A stretch of 64,000 nucleotides of DNA, taken from Bacteroidota bacterium. Lineage in GTDB: Bacteria; Bacteroidota; Bacteroidia; Bacteroidales; DTGW01. The stretch covers positions 62,001 through 126,000 of the forward strand of contig JAKPQD010000383.1 in assembly GCA_029572965.1 (NCBI GenBank), written 5' to 3'. The notes under the pieces are model-generated. The model searched no databases. It saw only the letters and a program-made list of their open reading frames with translations, and had not been told where the DNA came from. The translations under genes were made by a program, and so were the position numbers. This document shows positions 8,420 to 17,775 of this stretch, one piece after another; within the stretch, counting starts at the first letter, position 1, and every line of letters starts with the position of its first letter.

Positions 8420-9751
8420 TCAGATCTTGGCATTTCTCCAATTCCCAAATTTCAAATACAACAAGGCTAGGCTTCCCATTGTAAATCCATAAAATGCCTC
8501 AGCCAACCAAATCATGGCAACAGACGAATGCCAAACATGAGAAACCAGAAAAGCCCAGGAGATATAAACCAAGATAACCGAAAACTCAATAAATAAGCTA
8601 ACCGTAGTTTTTCCGGCTCCTGAAATCACGTTAAAAAATACTATAGTAAGTGATAGCAAAAGCGAACTCAGGCCGACAATGTAAAAGGCCGGAAAACAAG
8701 CTCGTATAAGGCCAATATCATTGGTAAAAATGGCCAGATACGGAGCCGAAAAGATATTGATAATCAAAACAAGCATCAAAACGCTGGAAAAACTCAACAG
8801 CATAATTTTCAACACCAGTTTTTTTACTTCTCCAATCCTTCCACTACCAATCAAATAACTGACTAACGTATTGGTTGCAGATGAAAAGCCCCAAAGAGGC
8901 AGCAAAGCAATCATGTAAAATGTCCTAAGCAAGTTAGAAGCTGCTAACGGAACCTCTCCCATATTTTCGACCATGGTAAAAAAGAAAAACCAACCTCCAA
9001 ATGAAATTAAAAACTGCACCATTACAGGCGATGCAACTTTCAGAAGATTGAAAAGCACTTCTTTTTTGAAACCCGCGAAACGGGTAATAGAAAACGCTTT
9101 GATTTCCTTGTGAAACAATGTAAAAATCAGAAAAAAGCTCATGGCTGCAAATTCAGCAATAACTGAAGACAAGCCAGCACCAGCAATACCCATTTGAGGG
9201 AAGCCAAAATGTCCAAAAATCAAAGAATAATCAAAAAACACATTAACAGAAGCCAGGATAATACTATAAACAGCTATTACCTTAGTTCTCATGATACCGG
9301 TGTAAAAGCCCCTGAAAACAATATTTAAGTAGGCAAAACCAATCCCCCATATACGAAATGAAAGAAATGCATGAAGATTGAAGTATATCTCGTCAGATTT
9401 CACAATCATCCTGAGCAAAGAAGGTCCAAATAAAACCCCGGCCAAAAGAAATGCAAGCCCCAATAGCAACATAATAAAAAAAGTATGATACAGCACCTCT
9501 CCAATTTTATCAAGCTGCTTGCTACCATACCTTCGGGCAACAATAATCTGCATGCCAATACCCAACCCAAAACCAAGCATGACAAAAATGAGGTACATAA
9601 TACCCCCCAATGCCACAGCTCCAAGCTGCACAGCACCCACATGACCCAAAAATGCAGTATTGATAATAGCTGTAATATTCTCAACTGCACTCCCGCCAAT
9701 AATGGGAAGGCTTATTCTCAGAATGTCTTTAAAAGCAATTTTAGACTCCAA
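8420..9751 (-). CDS. MATE-family multidrug/cation antiporter
   Basis: The protein is about 443-453 residues with roughly twelve membrane helices. The N-terminal motif ILRISLPIIGGSAVENITAIINTAFLG and the second-half repeat (VASPVMVQFLISFGGWFFFF) are typical of MATE transporters, which exchange Na+ or H+ for drugs or metabolites in the inner membrane. No ATG lies near the N-terminus. The first in-frame TTG (9781) falls inside a perfect -7 box on this strand (9779-9786), so I place the start at the next TTG (9751), just before ESKIAFKDILRIS. The substrate cannot be read from sequence. The gene is convergent with rlhA with no base between the two stop codons. Confidence 0.85.
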   Translation of the reverse strand: MESKIAFKDILRISLPIIGGSAVENITAIINTAFLGHVGAVQLGAVALGGIMYLIFVMLGFGLGIGMQIIVARRYGSKQLDKIGEVLYHTFFIMLLLGLAFLLAGVLFGPSLLRMIVKSDEIYFNLHAFLSFRIWGIGFAYLNIVFRGFYTGIMRTKVIAVYSIILASVNVFFDYSLIFGHFGFPQMGIAGAGLSSVIAEFAAMSFFLIFTLFHKEIKAFSITRFAGFKKEVLFNLLKVASPVMVQFLISFGGWFFFFTMVENMGEVPLAASNLLRTFYMIALLPLWGFSSATNTLVSYLIGSGRIGEVKKLVLKIMLLSFSSVLMLVLIINIFSAPYLAIFTNDIGLIRACFPAFYIVGLSSLLLSLTIVFFNVISGAGKTTVSLFIEFSVILVYISWAFLVSHVWHSSVAMIWLAEAFYGFTMGSLALLYLKFGNWRNAKI

Positions 9752-9778
9752 TCGGAAAATATTTTTAAATTTACTGTT

Positions 9779-9786
9779 CAAAAGTA
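9779..9786 (-). promoter_or_regulatory. -7 box for the MATE gene
   Basis: On the minus strand this reads TACTTTTG, a match to TAnnTTTG. It rules out the upstream TTG at 9781 as the start codon. Confidence 0.5.
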
Positions 9787-9840
9787 CAATACCTGATTAA
9801 GAAACTGTACTTTTTGCTTTGAAAGCTTTAGTAATTAACC

Positions 9841-9848
9841 TAAATTTG
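9841..9848 (+). promoter_or_regulatory. Promoter (-33/-7) for the caspase gene
   Basis: TAAATTTG is a perfect -7 box. A TTG at 9819-9821 lies 19 bases upstream as a -33 element. The ATG follows at 9891. Confidence 0.6.
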
Positions 9849-9890
9849 TGATACTTAACTAACAATAACGAACCTTAAAAATCATTAACA

Positions 9891-11351
9891 ATGAAAAAAT
9901 ATTTAATCTTATTATTGTGCCTGACTTACGGGATAAATAATGCCCAAACAGGCAACTTTGATACCCTCATGTTCAACATGTTTGACAAGCTTATTGCAGC
10001 TTCAAAAGTAAAAACCACAGCAAAAGTTGTAGTTTTGGGTTTTCAAGGCAATGGTAAAGATTATAAACAATATGACAGTTATCTTAAAACCATTGCAGCC
10101 ATAAAAATGAACAAAGGCAAATTTAAACTTATTGACCAGTCAGCGGTTGAACAAGCCAAAAACAGCTCAGGGTGGAACCTAAGCAAAAAAAACGACCCTC
10201 AGGTCAATGAAGCTTTTTCGCAGGCTTTATTTGAAAAGTCCGGAGAATCATTTACACATATCCTTTATGGCGAAATTGAAGACATGAACGACAAGGTAAA
10301 AATCACCCTTAACCTTTTAAAAAACGAATCATTCACCAATGTAGCCAGTAATACTGAAATGATTGACGCCTGTGAACAAACTGATAAACTTTTGGGAAAA
10401 GCTGTTACCCATAAAAAAATGGCAGAAGATGTGGAACAACCAAAAGTAGCTCAGCAATCTGCTACCTCGTCTCAACCTTCAGACAGCCCAAAAGAAATTT
10501 CGACAAGCACTACAACCCGCGAATACGTTGTTAAAGAAACTACTACAGACCAAAAAGTTACCTACCGTGGAAGCACCGACCCATTGAAAGGTTTGAATGT
10601 AGCCCAGGAAAAAAAGACCATGCAAGTAGGTAATTATTATGCTTTAATCATTGGTATTGACAATTACAAAGGAGAATGGGCCAAGCTCAGTAATGCCGTC
10701 AACGATGCAAAAGCATTGGAAGACCTATTGAAGAAAAAATATAAATTTGACAGTTTCAGATCATTATATAACGAAAATGCAACAAGAGAAAATATCATTA
10801 AAGAATTAGAAAACCTTATTAAAAGTGTAAAAGAAAACGACAACGTATTGATTTATTATAGTGGACATGGCGATTTCAAACAAGAATTAAACAAAGGTTT
10901 TTGGGTCCCTATTGATGCTACCACCAATTCCACTTCACAATGTATCTCCAACAATGATATCCAGACCTATCTTGGAGGAATAAAGTCAAAACATACACTT
11001 TTGATTTCAGACGCTTGTTTCAGTGGCGACATTTTCAGGGGCAAAACCATGACCATACCTTTTGAAGAAACAGAAAAATACTATACAAAAGTTTATAACC
11101 TGGCCTCGCGCAAAGCTATTACATCAGGCGGTATTGAGCCTGTTATGGATGGCGGAAAAGACGGGCACTCTGTTTTTGCATATTATTTGCTCAAAACATT
11201 GAGCAACAACAACAACAATATGTATGACGCAAGCCAGTTGTTTGATGCTATCAAAATACCGGTAGTAAACAATTCTTCTCAGTCACCCAACTTTCAACCT
11301 ATCAAAGATACTGGTGACGAAGGCGGACAATTTATCTTTATCAAAAAATAA
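9891..11351 (+). CDS. Secreted caspase-fold (peptidase C14) protein with FlgO-like N-terminal domain
   Basis: The protein is 486 residues. A signal peptide (about 1-19, ending near NNAQ) sends it to the periplasm or beyond. Residues about 20-165 resemble the FlgO/CsgG-like envelope domain: 'KVVVLGFQGNGKDYKQYDSYL', then 'KFKLIDQSAVEQA' and 'HILYGEIEDM'. A Ser/Thr-rich linker (about 170-245) leads to a C14 caspase-like domain (about 250-486) that starts YALIIGIDNYKG. The catalytic dyad is intact: H326 in YYSGHGD and C376 in SDACFSGD. The family cleaves proteins after basic or acidic residues, but this substrate is unknown. The propeller-phosphatase gene follows after 32 bases with no terminator, so they are probably one operon. 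Confidence 0.85.
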   Translation: MKKYLILLLCLTYGINNAQTGNFDTLMFNMFDKLIAASKVKTTAKVVVLGFQGNGKDYKQYDSYLKTIAAIKMNKGKFKLIDQSAVEQAKNSSGWNLSKKNDPQVNEAFSQALFEKSGESFTHILYGEIEDMNDKVKITLNLLKNESFTNVASNTEMIDACEQTDKLLGKAVTHKKMAEDVEQPKVAQQSATSSQPSDSPKEISTSTTTREYVVKETTTDQKVTYRGSTDPLKGLNVAQEKKTMQVGNYYALIIGIDNYKGEWAKLSNAVNDAKALEDLLKKKYKFDSFRSLYNENATRENIIKELENLIKSVKENDNVLIYYSGHGDFKQELNKGFWVPIDATTNSTSQCISNNDIQTYLGGIKSKHTLLISDACFSGDIFRGKTMTIPFEETEKYYTKVYNLASRKAITSGGIEPVMDGGKDGHSVFAYYLLKTLSNNNNNMYDASQLFDAIKIPVVNNSSQSPNFQPIKDTGDEGGQFIFIKK

Positions 11352-11383
11352 ACAAATTGCATCATCCATTAAATTTGTCAAAA

Positions 11384-14300
11384 ATGGGAAAAACAGTATT
11401 TTCAAAAACAGTATTGAAAATACTGTTTTTCGTTATAATTGCTTTTAATACCGTGTTAACCGCACAATACAGGAATTTCAAAAGTTACAGTATAGATGCC
11501 GGTTTGCCCAACTCTAACATATACGCCATATACAATGATTCGAGAGGTGTACTTTGGATAGGCTCCGAAACCGGACTTTGCAATTTCAACGGATTGACAT
11601 TCAAATATTACACCCGTAAAAATGGATTGCCCGGCAACTGGATAAGAGCTATTACTGAAGATAAATACGGCAGGATTTGGGTAGGGACAGATAACGGTTT
11701 AAGCATTTTTGACGGGAAAAATTTCACCAATTATGCCAAAATAAAAGATACTAACACTCTTACTATTTATACGTTTTTCAAAGATTCACGAGACAATATT
11801 TGGATAGGGACATCTGGACAAGGAGCCTATAAGGCTTCATTATCTAACAACAAAATAACATTTGTCCATTACAACGCCGATTCTGCAATTGAAGCCCCTC
11901 ATATTTTTGGCATTGCAGAAGCAAACCATAAGATTTACCTTGGAAGTTTCGGTTATGGTATTTATGTAATTGATTCTAAAGGGGTCACCAATATTTCACA
12001 ACCTGTTATACCTTCAAATCATATACTTTCTACATGGAGCAACAACTCCGGACAAGTATTTTTCAGCACATACAATGCAGGAGTATTCCAATTGAACAGT
12101 AAAACAGACAAAATTACAAGCTCATCTCAAATAAAGCAATACCCACCTGCCACTGATGACATGCAGGTATGGAAAGTGCTTACTGACAAGCAGAATAACT
12201 TATGGCTTGGCACAAATAATGCTGGTATAGGCAGATTATACCCTGATGGAATTTCATACATGGGTACCACAGCAGGTTTGCCATCTGATTTTATTTATAC
12301 CATTTATCAAGACAATGAAAAAAACTTATGGTATGGAACATTAACAGGCGGTCTAATTCAATTTCTGGGCGATCATTTCTCGCATTTCAACAAGGACGAT
12401 GGTTTGATCGACAATGTTACCAGCATTATCCAGCAACCAGACGGCACTTATTATTTAGGAACAACAAACGGGCTATATCATTTGGCGTTCAACAAAAATA
12501 AACCTGTCATAAAGCCATTTGACCGTTTAGGCGGGGTAAAAATCAATTCAATGCTTTATGACAAAAATGGCTATTTATGGATTGGCACAGGCTCTCATGG
12601 CGTTTTTGCCTATAGGGGGAACAGTTTAAAAATTTACAATTCAAACACAGGGTTAATCAACAATGAAGTTGTTTGCATATTCAACGACAGCCAAAACCGA
12701 ATCTGGGTAGGAACCATAGGCGGCATCAGTATCATTAAAGACGATAAATTCTTTTCTTTTGACCTTACCCAATATGGTTTTAGCACCAATGAAATACAAT
12801 GTATTGCAGAAGATAAAAACAAAGCCGTCTGGATTGCCACTTTAGACGGGCTCATAAAAATGAAAAACAACCAAATGATCAGCTACGATGAACAAGAAGG
12901 ATTATTTGACAAAAAAACAAATACACTGACTTCTGATTATAACGGTAATATTTGGGTTGGAACATCGGGAGGAACTTTATACCGGATTAACCCAGATACC
13001 ACAGTAAAAAAACCATTTATTGAAGTAGCCAACAGCTCGCACCTTAGTTGCAATTCCATATATTCTTTGCTTTTTTATGATCCCCAAATGCTCCTTTGTG
13101 GCACAGACAAAGGAATGGTTAAAATTTCGTTAGATGAACACAAGAAAGCAAAACAGTTTTTTAAATATGACCGTTCTAATGGATTTATAGGAGAAGAAAA
13201 TATTCAAAATTCAATATACAAAGACAGACAAAACCAAGTATGGATGGGTACTGTAAAATGTTTGACCAAATATAACCCTAAACTTGAAGAGGCCAACACC
13301 AGCACCCCCCACTTGCAAATTGAAAAAATCAAACTATTCTTTAAAGATTATTATGCCGATACAACAAGCAAGAAACTTAACTACTTTAAAATCAAAGACT
13401 CTATTTCTTTTGCTTACAATCAAAACCACATAACACTTCAATTTAGCGGAATCTCGCTCCGTAACCCTTCAAAAGTTGAATATTCATATATGCTTGAAGG
13501 ATTAGAGACTACGTGGTCGCCTCCCAGACAAACAAACGAAGCAGTATATGCCGGTCTTAAACCCGGAAAATACTGTTTCAAGCTGAAAGCAAGGGGCGAA
13601 AATGGCTTATGGTCTGCACAACCATTAACTTATTCATTTGAAATCAGGCCTCCATTTTGGATGCGCTGGTGGTTTTACTTAATATGTTCGATACTTGGCT
13701 TAACAATATTTTATACCTACGTTACCTGGCGAGAAAAGAAGCTTAGAGAGGACAAAGCCAAACTTGAACAAATTGTACTGGAACGAACTACAGAAGTTGT
13801 TAGACAAAAAAATGAAATTGAATCACAACGGGATGAAATTAGCAGACAACACGACATTGTACAAACACAAAATAAAGACATCACCGACAGCATCATGTAT
13901 GCCGAGCGTATTCAAAAAGCATTGATGACTAAAAGTGTCGGATTGAACAAAGCCTTTAATGATTATTTTGTGCTGTTTCGCCCAAGAAACATCGTGAGTG
14001 GTGACTTTTTCTGGTTTGGCCAGGTAGGCAATACAACCTTTACCATAGCCGCAGACTGCACAGGACATGGTGTACCCGGAGCTTTTATGAGTATGTTGGG
14101 CATGAGCATGCTCAATAAAATTGTAATAGAACGTAACATTATCAGCCCTGCACAAATATTAAACGAATTGAGAAACGACATTATCTGCTCATTACAACAA
14201 AATGACAGCCAAAACCTCAATAAAGACGGGATGGACATTACCATTGTTGCCTTTGATAAAGAAAAAATGCAAATACATTTTGCCGGGGCAAACAACCCCC

Positions 14301-14626
14301 TCCTTTTATTAAAAAATGGTCAAATAATACAAACCAAAGGAGATAAAATGCCTGTAGCTATATATTTTGAGATGAAGGACTTTCAACAGCATACCTTTGA
14401 TGTAAGCAAAGGAGACAGATATTATCTGATGTCAGATGGATATGAAGACCAGTTTGGCGGGCCTAATGGCAAAAAGTTTATGAGCAAAAGACTTAACGAA
14501 CTTATCTTACAATTGGCAAATACCCCTATGGGCAAGCAGGAAAAATTATTCGCAGAAGCTTTTGAGCAATGGAAAGGCGATATTGAACAAGTTGATGATG
14601 TACTATTGATGGGGTTCGAAATTTGA
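11384..14626 (+). CDS. Two-component-type propeller sensor with C-terminal PP2C (SpoIIE-like) phosphatase
   Basis: The protein is 1080 residues. A signal peptide is followed by a periplasmic double beta-propeller made of many 'WIGT'-type repeats (about 40-660), a Y_Y_Y domain (about 680-755), one membrane helix (about 757-780), a coiled coil (about 785-840) and a cytosolic SpoIIE/PP2C serine phosphatase (about 850-1080). Metal-binding aspartates are present in SGDFFW (D874) and AADCTGHGVPGAFMSM (D891). Most family members end in a histidine kinase. This one should instead dephosphorylate a Ser/Thr-phosphorylated partner, typically a STAS anti-sigma antagonist, in response to a periplasmic ligand. 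The ATG at 11384 is preferred over a TTG 27 bases upstream because it gives a clean signal peptide. Confidence 0.88.
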   Translation: MGKTVFSKTVLKILFFVIIAFNTVLTAQYRNFKSYSIDAGLPNSNIYAIYNDSRGVLWIGSETGLCNFNGLTFKYYTRKNGLPGNWIRAITEDKYGRIWVGTDNGLSIFDGKNFTNYAKIKDTNTLTIYTFFKDSRDNIWIGTSGQGAYKASLSNNKITFVHYNADSAIEAPHIFGIAEANHKIYLGSFGYGIYVIDSKGVTNISQPVIPSNHILSTWSNNSGQVFFSTYNAGVFQLNSKTDKITSSSQIKQYPPATDDMQVWKVLTDKQNNLWLGTNNAGIGRLYPDGISYMGTTAGLPSDFIYTIYQDNEKNLWYGTLTGGLIQFLGDHFSHFNKDDGLIDNVTSIIQQPDGTYYLGTTNGLYHLAFNKNKPVIKPFDRLGGVKINSMLYDKNGYLWIGTGSHGVFAYRGNSLKIYNSNTGLINNEVVCIFNDSQNRIWVGTIGGISIIKDDKFFSFDLTQYGFSTNEIQCIAEDKNKAVWIATLDGLIKMKNNQMISYDEQEGLFDKKTNTLTSDYNGNIWVGTSGGTLYRINPDTTVKKPFIEVANSSHLSCNSIYSLLFYDPQMLLCGTDKGMVKISLDEHKKAKQFFKYDRSNGFIGEENIQNSIYKDRQNQVWMGTVKCLTKYNPKLEEANTSTPHLQIEKIKLFFKDYYADTTSKKLNYFKIKDSISFAYNQNHITLQFSGISLRNPSKVEYSYMLEGLETTWSPPRQTNEAVYAGLKPGKYCFKLKARGENGLWSAQPLTYSFEIRPPFWMRWWFYLICSILGLTIFYTYVTWREKKLREDKAKLEQIVLERTTEVVRQKNEIESQRDEISRQHDIVQTQNKDITDSIMYAERIQKALMTKSVGLNKAFNDYFVLFRPRNIVSGDFFWFGQVGNTTFTIAADCTGHGVPGAFMSMLGMSMLNKIVIERNIISPAQILNELRNDIICSLQQNDSQNLNKDGMDITIVAFDKEKMQIHFAGANNPLLLLKNGQIIQTKGDKMPVAIYFEMKDFQQHTFDVSKGDRYYLMSDGYEDQFGGPNGKKFMSKRLNELILQLANTPMGKQEKLFAEAFEQWKGDIEQVDDVLLMGFEI

Positions 14627-14689
14627 CCATTTTTTATCAACAACCATTGCCTTAATCAGCTTTTTTTATGATTTTACTTCAAAAATCTC

Positions 14690-14697
14690 TATATTTG
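14690..14697 (+). promoter_or_regulatory. -7 box upstream of the TPR-PD40 operon
   Basis: TATATTTG matches TAnnTTTG. A roughly 140-base leader lies between it and the gene start at 14844, and a 32-codon ORF lies inside that leader. Confidence 0.45.
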
Positions 14698-14729
14698 AGC
14701 ATTTTATAAAATTCAGATAATTTAAGAAA

Positions 14730-14828
14730 ATGAAACACTCATGTTCTTGCGAACGCAAACACAATAGTAACAAAATAGCCAACATGGGCGTTTTCCCGCC
14801 AAAGACGGGACAAGCTATCATTCCTTAA
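14730..14828 (+). CDS. Candidate 32-residue small protein or leader peptide
   Basis: An ATG 33 bases after the -7 box opens a complete frame that begins MKHSCSCERKH, continues NSNKIANMG and VFPPKTGQAIIP, and stops with TAA. It ends 15 bases before the TPR-PD40 gene. The two cysteines and mixed composition do not look like random AT-rich sequence. Length alone is weak evidence and I recognise no family. It could be a leader peptide controlling the downstream operon, a small protein, or chance. Confidence 0.3.
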   Translation: MKHSCSCERKHNSNKIANMGVFPPKTGQAIIP

Positions 14829-14843
14829 AAATTAAATTCTATT

Positions 14844-16322
14844 ATGATGAAAGTATTGACCTTTAAAACATGCCTTTTGGCCACAATTTTGCTGATCATT
14901 GCCACAAATAATCATGCCCAAAAAAAGCCCCAAAAAGGCTCAACCCAACCCCAACTAAAAGAAATTTTTGAAGATGCAGCTTTCTTTTATGAATCAGGAG
15001 ATTACCGTGAAGCTTTATACAATTACCTTAAATTGCATGAAGCAATGCCCGATAATCACAATATCAATTTTCAGATAGGTATGTGTTATATAAATATACC
15101 GGGAGAAGAAACAAAATCATTGCCATACCTTGAAAAAGCATCTGCAAACATTAGCGCTAAATACAAAGCCAACACACTGGAAGAAAAAAAAGCCCCTTTA
15201 TATGCCCTTTATTACCTAGGCAATGCATACCGCATTAATAATCAGCTTACTGAAGCCTTAAATGCATATAACAAATTCAGAAACAGCCCTAAGTTTGAAA
15301 GCACCTACAACTCTCAAATGGTGGACAATGAAATCGATGCATGTTCGAGAGCAAAGATTATCCAAGATCTGCCGGTAGATATAAAAGTTACCCCTCTCCC
15401 TTCTGTTATAAATACTGCCGGTACAAATAACCACGCCATAACAAACGTTGAAGGCTCTATTCTTATTTACGTTTCTGAATTAAAATTTTACAACGCAATT
15501 TTTGTTTCGTACAGAACAGACACAGGCTGGAGTACGCCTCAAAACATCAACCCTCAAATTGGCAATGACGGCGAATGTTATCCTACATGCATTTCATCAG
15601 ACGGAAAAGAATTATTCATTGTAAAACAACAAAAAGGAAACAACGATCTTTATGTATCCGTGCTGAACGAAAACAACAAATGGAGCCTTATGAAACCGCT
15701 GAACAAAAACATCAATTCGTCCAAAAATGAAAGTGCAGCCACAATTTCTTCTGATGGTAAAATATTGATATTTAGCTCAGACAGAAGAGGAGGAGAAGGT
15801 AAACTCGACCTTTATCTGTCTAAAAAAGACGAAAATGGAGAATGGGGAAAACCTGTCAACCTTGGGAATAAAGTAAATACCCCTTCAAATGAAACCAACC
15901 CCATACTGTGCAACGATGATAAAATATTATACTTTAGTTCTGAAGGGCATTTCAACATGGGAGGTTATGACGTTTTCACAACAACAATGACAGACGATAA
16001 CAAATGGGATGTACCTATCAACGCAGGTTACCCTGTTTGTACTACCGGAAATGACCTATATTATTATCCTTTCAACAAAGGGACAAAAGCTTTTAACTGC
16101 TTAACCAAAGAAGATGGCTTTGGTAAAGAAGATATATATGAAATAGAAAACTATACAGTAGAAAAAAACCTTTTAAGCGATAAAAAACCCCAGAAAATCC
16201 TTGTTAAAGACGAATATACCAAAGCAATTATTGGAGGGCTTTATGTAAATGACGAAGAAACTAAGAAAAAAGTTTTATCTTCATTACAAAAGTTAAGCCT
16301 TACCATCAACAACAGTAAGTAA
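14844..16322 (+). CDS. Exported TPR and PD40 beta-propeller protein
   Basis: The protein is 492 residues with a signal peptide (about 1-25, ending NNHAQ). Residues about 35-150 are TPR-like helices (ALYNYLKLHEAMPDNHNINFQIGMCYINI, LYYLGNAYRINNQLTEALNAY). Residues about 190-450 contain PD40/WD40-like repeats of the form 'ISSDGKILIFSSDRRGGEGKLDLYLS'. The layout resembles the N-terminal two thirds of PorE-type proteins, but there is no OmpA domain, so it is not expected to bind peptidoglycan. A scaffolding or ligand-binding role in the periplasm is inferred. It heads a three-gene run with the paralogous 16356 gene and a GNAT gene. Confidence 0.8.
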   Translation: MMKVLTFKTCLLATILLIIATNNHAQKKPQKGSTQPQLKEIFEDAAFFYESGDYREALYNYLKLHEAMPDNHNINFQIGMCYINIPGEETKSLPYLEKASANISAKYKANTLEEKKAPLYALYYLGNAYRINNQLTEALNAYNKFRNSPKFESTYNSQMVDNEIDACSRAKIIQDLPVDIKVTPLPSVINTAGTNNHAITNVEGSILIYVSELKFYNAIFVSYRTDTGWSTPQNINPQIGNDGECYPTCISSDGKELFIVKQQKGNNDLYVSVLNENNKWSLMKPLNKNINSSKNESAATISSDGKILIFSSDRRGGEGKLDLYLSKKDENGEWGKPVNLGNKVNTPSNETNPILCNDDKILYFSSEGHFNMGGYDVFTTTMTDDNKWDVPINAGYPVCTTGNDLYYYPFNKGTKAFNCLTKEDGFGKEDIYEIENYTVEKNLLSDKKPQKILVKDEYTKAIIGGLYVNDEETKKKVLSSLQKLSLTINNSK

Positions 16323-16355
16323 CTTTTATAAAACAAACATAAAAAAACCTGAAAA

Positions 16356-17774
16356 ATGGATGCAATGAAAAAGGTATTGGTTTCAGTGGCCTTTATGGTT
16401 GTAAAAACATTAGCTTGTTATGGCCAGGAAGAAATAAACAGCTTAAAACTACTAACCAAAGCAGACATGCTCATGTTTAATGGCCAAAACGATGAAGCTG
16501 CCAATATTTTAAAACAATTACTTAACAAAGACCCTGAAAACAAGTACCTTAATTTTCAAATAGGCTTAACTCTTGCCGGAAAATCAAAAGACAGCTATAA
16601 AAACTTTCTAAAAGCGTATAATGTTCCAGATAACAATTTTGGACAGAACCCGGTTTTTATAACAGTTGGAGAAAAAAGCACATTTACTGATTCTACTTCA
16701 AATTCAAAACCATTCAATTTATCTTCAGGTTTTAAATTTGATTTAAAAAAACCATACAACAACATCTGCATATCAAAAGACTTTACACGCATTGTCTTTA
16801 TTGACCTTACCTCCTCTGAAAATAAGATTTACTTCATACAAAAGAAAGGAAACGAATGGTTAAGCCCTGCAGATATTACCTCACAGCTTGGCTCAACAGG
16901 CGATTTTTACCCATCTTCATTCAGCGCCGACGGCAAACGGCTGTACTTTACCAAATTCGATGCATTTGGAGGAACAATATATGTTAGTACCTTTGATGGT
17001 AAGACGTGGCAAACATTGAAAAAACTAAACAGCAATATCAATTCGGGATATAGCGATACACATCCCTATGAAACAGAAGACGGCGTTTACTTGTATTTTG
17101 CCAGTAGTCGTCCAGGAGGTTTTGGAGGCATGGACATTTATTTTTCTGTTAAAGTCAATGGAGAATGGAACAAAGCCATCAACCTTGGCGCTGTCATAAA
17201 CTCCAATTTTGACGAAGATTATCCGGCTCTTGTCAATAAAGACAATTGTCTGCTTTTTTCTACCATGTCCATTTCAAAAGGAAAAAACAAAGCCGAAATA
17301 TGCAAAGCATACAGAATTGACGACACTCAATGGTCTGAGCCCGAAGCTTTAGGTTTTCCATTCAATACCCCTGAAGACGACTATTCGTATAGCCCGCTAA
17401 ACTTATATAGCCTTAATTTTTTATACAACAATATATTACGTAAAAATAATTCTAATATAAAACAACCCAATACAATATTGTTTGAAACGAAGGTAATGAC
17501 CAATAAACACCCGGCATCAAATTATTCAATCTTCATCAACTCATTATCAAGCAAAGACTTTACAAAGATTGCCGAGACTAACAACAATGGCATTGCCACC
17601 TTTAGTCTTCCAGAAGGTATATATCAGCTGTCTTATAAAGGTAGTAATATAGCTGAAAAAAACATGCACATCATTGTACCATCAATTTTAAAAAATGACA
17701 CAGCCTTTATAAACATTGAAATAGCAGACAGCCCCCAAAAAGAAAACTCACCTGCAAATATCTGGAAACAATAA
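16356..17774 (+). CDS. Exported TPR/PD40 protein, paralogue of the preceding gene
   Basis: The protein is 472 residues with an N-terminal signal peptide (after MDAMKKVLVSVAFMVVKTLACYGQ). A short TPR-like segment (about 30-80) precedes PD40 repeats (about 130-370, e.g. FSADGKRLYFTKFDAFGG and YFASSRPGGFGGMDIYF). The C-terminus (about 385-460) looks like a carboxypeptidase-regulatory-like beta sandwich (NNNGIATFSLPEGIYQLSYKG). It shares its layout with the preceding gene, 33 bases upstream, so the two probably arose by duplication and act together in the envelope. The function is unknown. The GNAT gene begins one base after its stop codon. Confidence 0.78.
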   Translation: MDAMKKVLVSVAFMVVKTLACYGQEEINSLKLLTKADMLMFNGQNDEAANILKQLLNKDPENKYLNFQIGLTLAGKSKDSYKNFLKAYNVPDNNFGQNPVFITVGEKSTFTDSTSNSKPFNLSSGFKFDLKKPYNNICISKDFTRIVFIDLTSSENKIYFIQKKGNEWLSPADITSQLGSTGDFYPSSFSADGKRLYFTKFDAFGGTIYVSTFDGKTWQTLKKLNSNINSGYSDTHPYETEDGVYLYFASSRPGGFGGMDIYFSVKVNGEWNKAINLGAVINSNFDEDYPALVNKDNCLLFSTMSISKGKNKAEICKAYRIDDTQWSEPEALGFPFNTPEDDYSYSPLNLYSLNFLYNNILRKNNSNIKQPNTILFETKVMTNKHPASNYSIFINSLSSKDFTKIAETNNNGIATFSLPEGIYQLSYKGSNIAEKNMHIIVPSILKNDTAFINIEIADSPQKENSPANIWKQ

Positions 17775-17775
17775 T

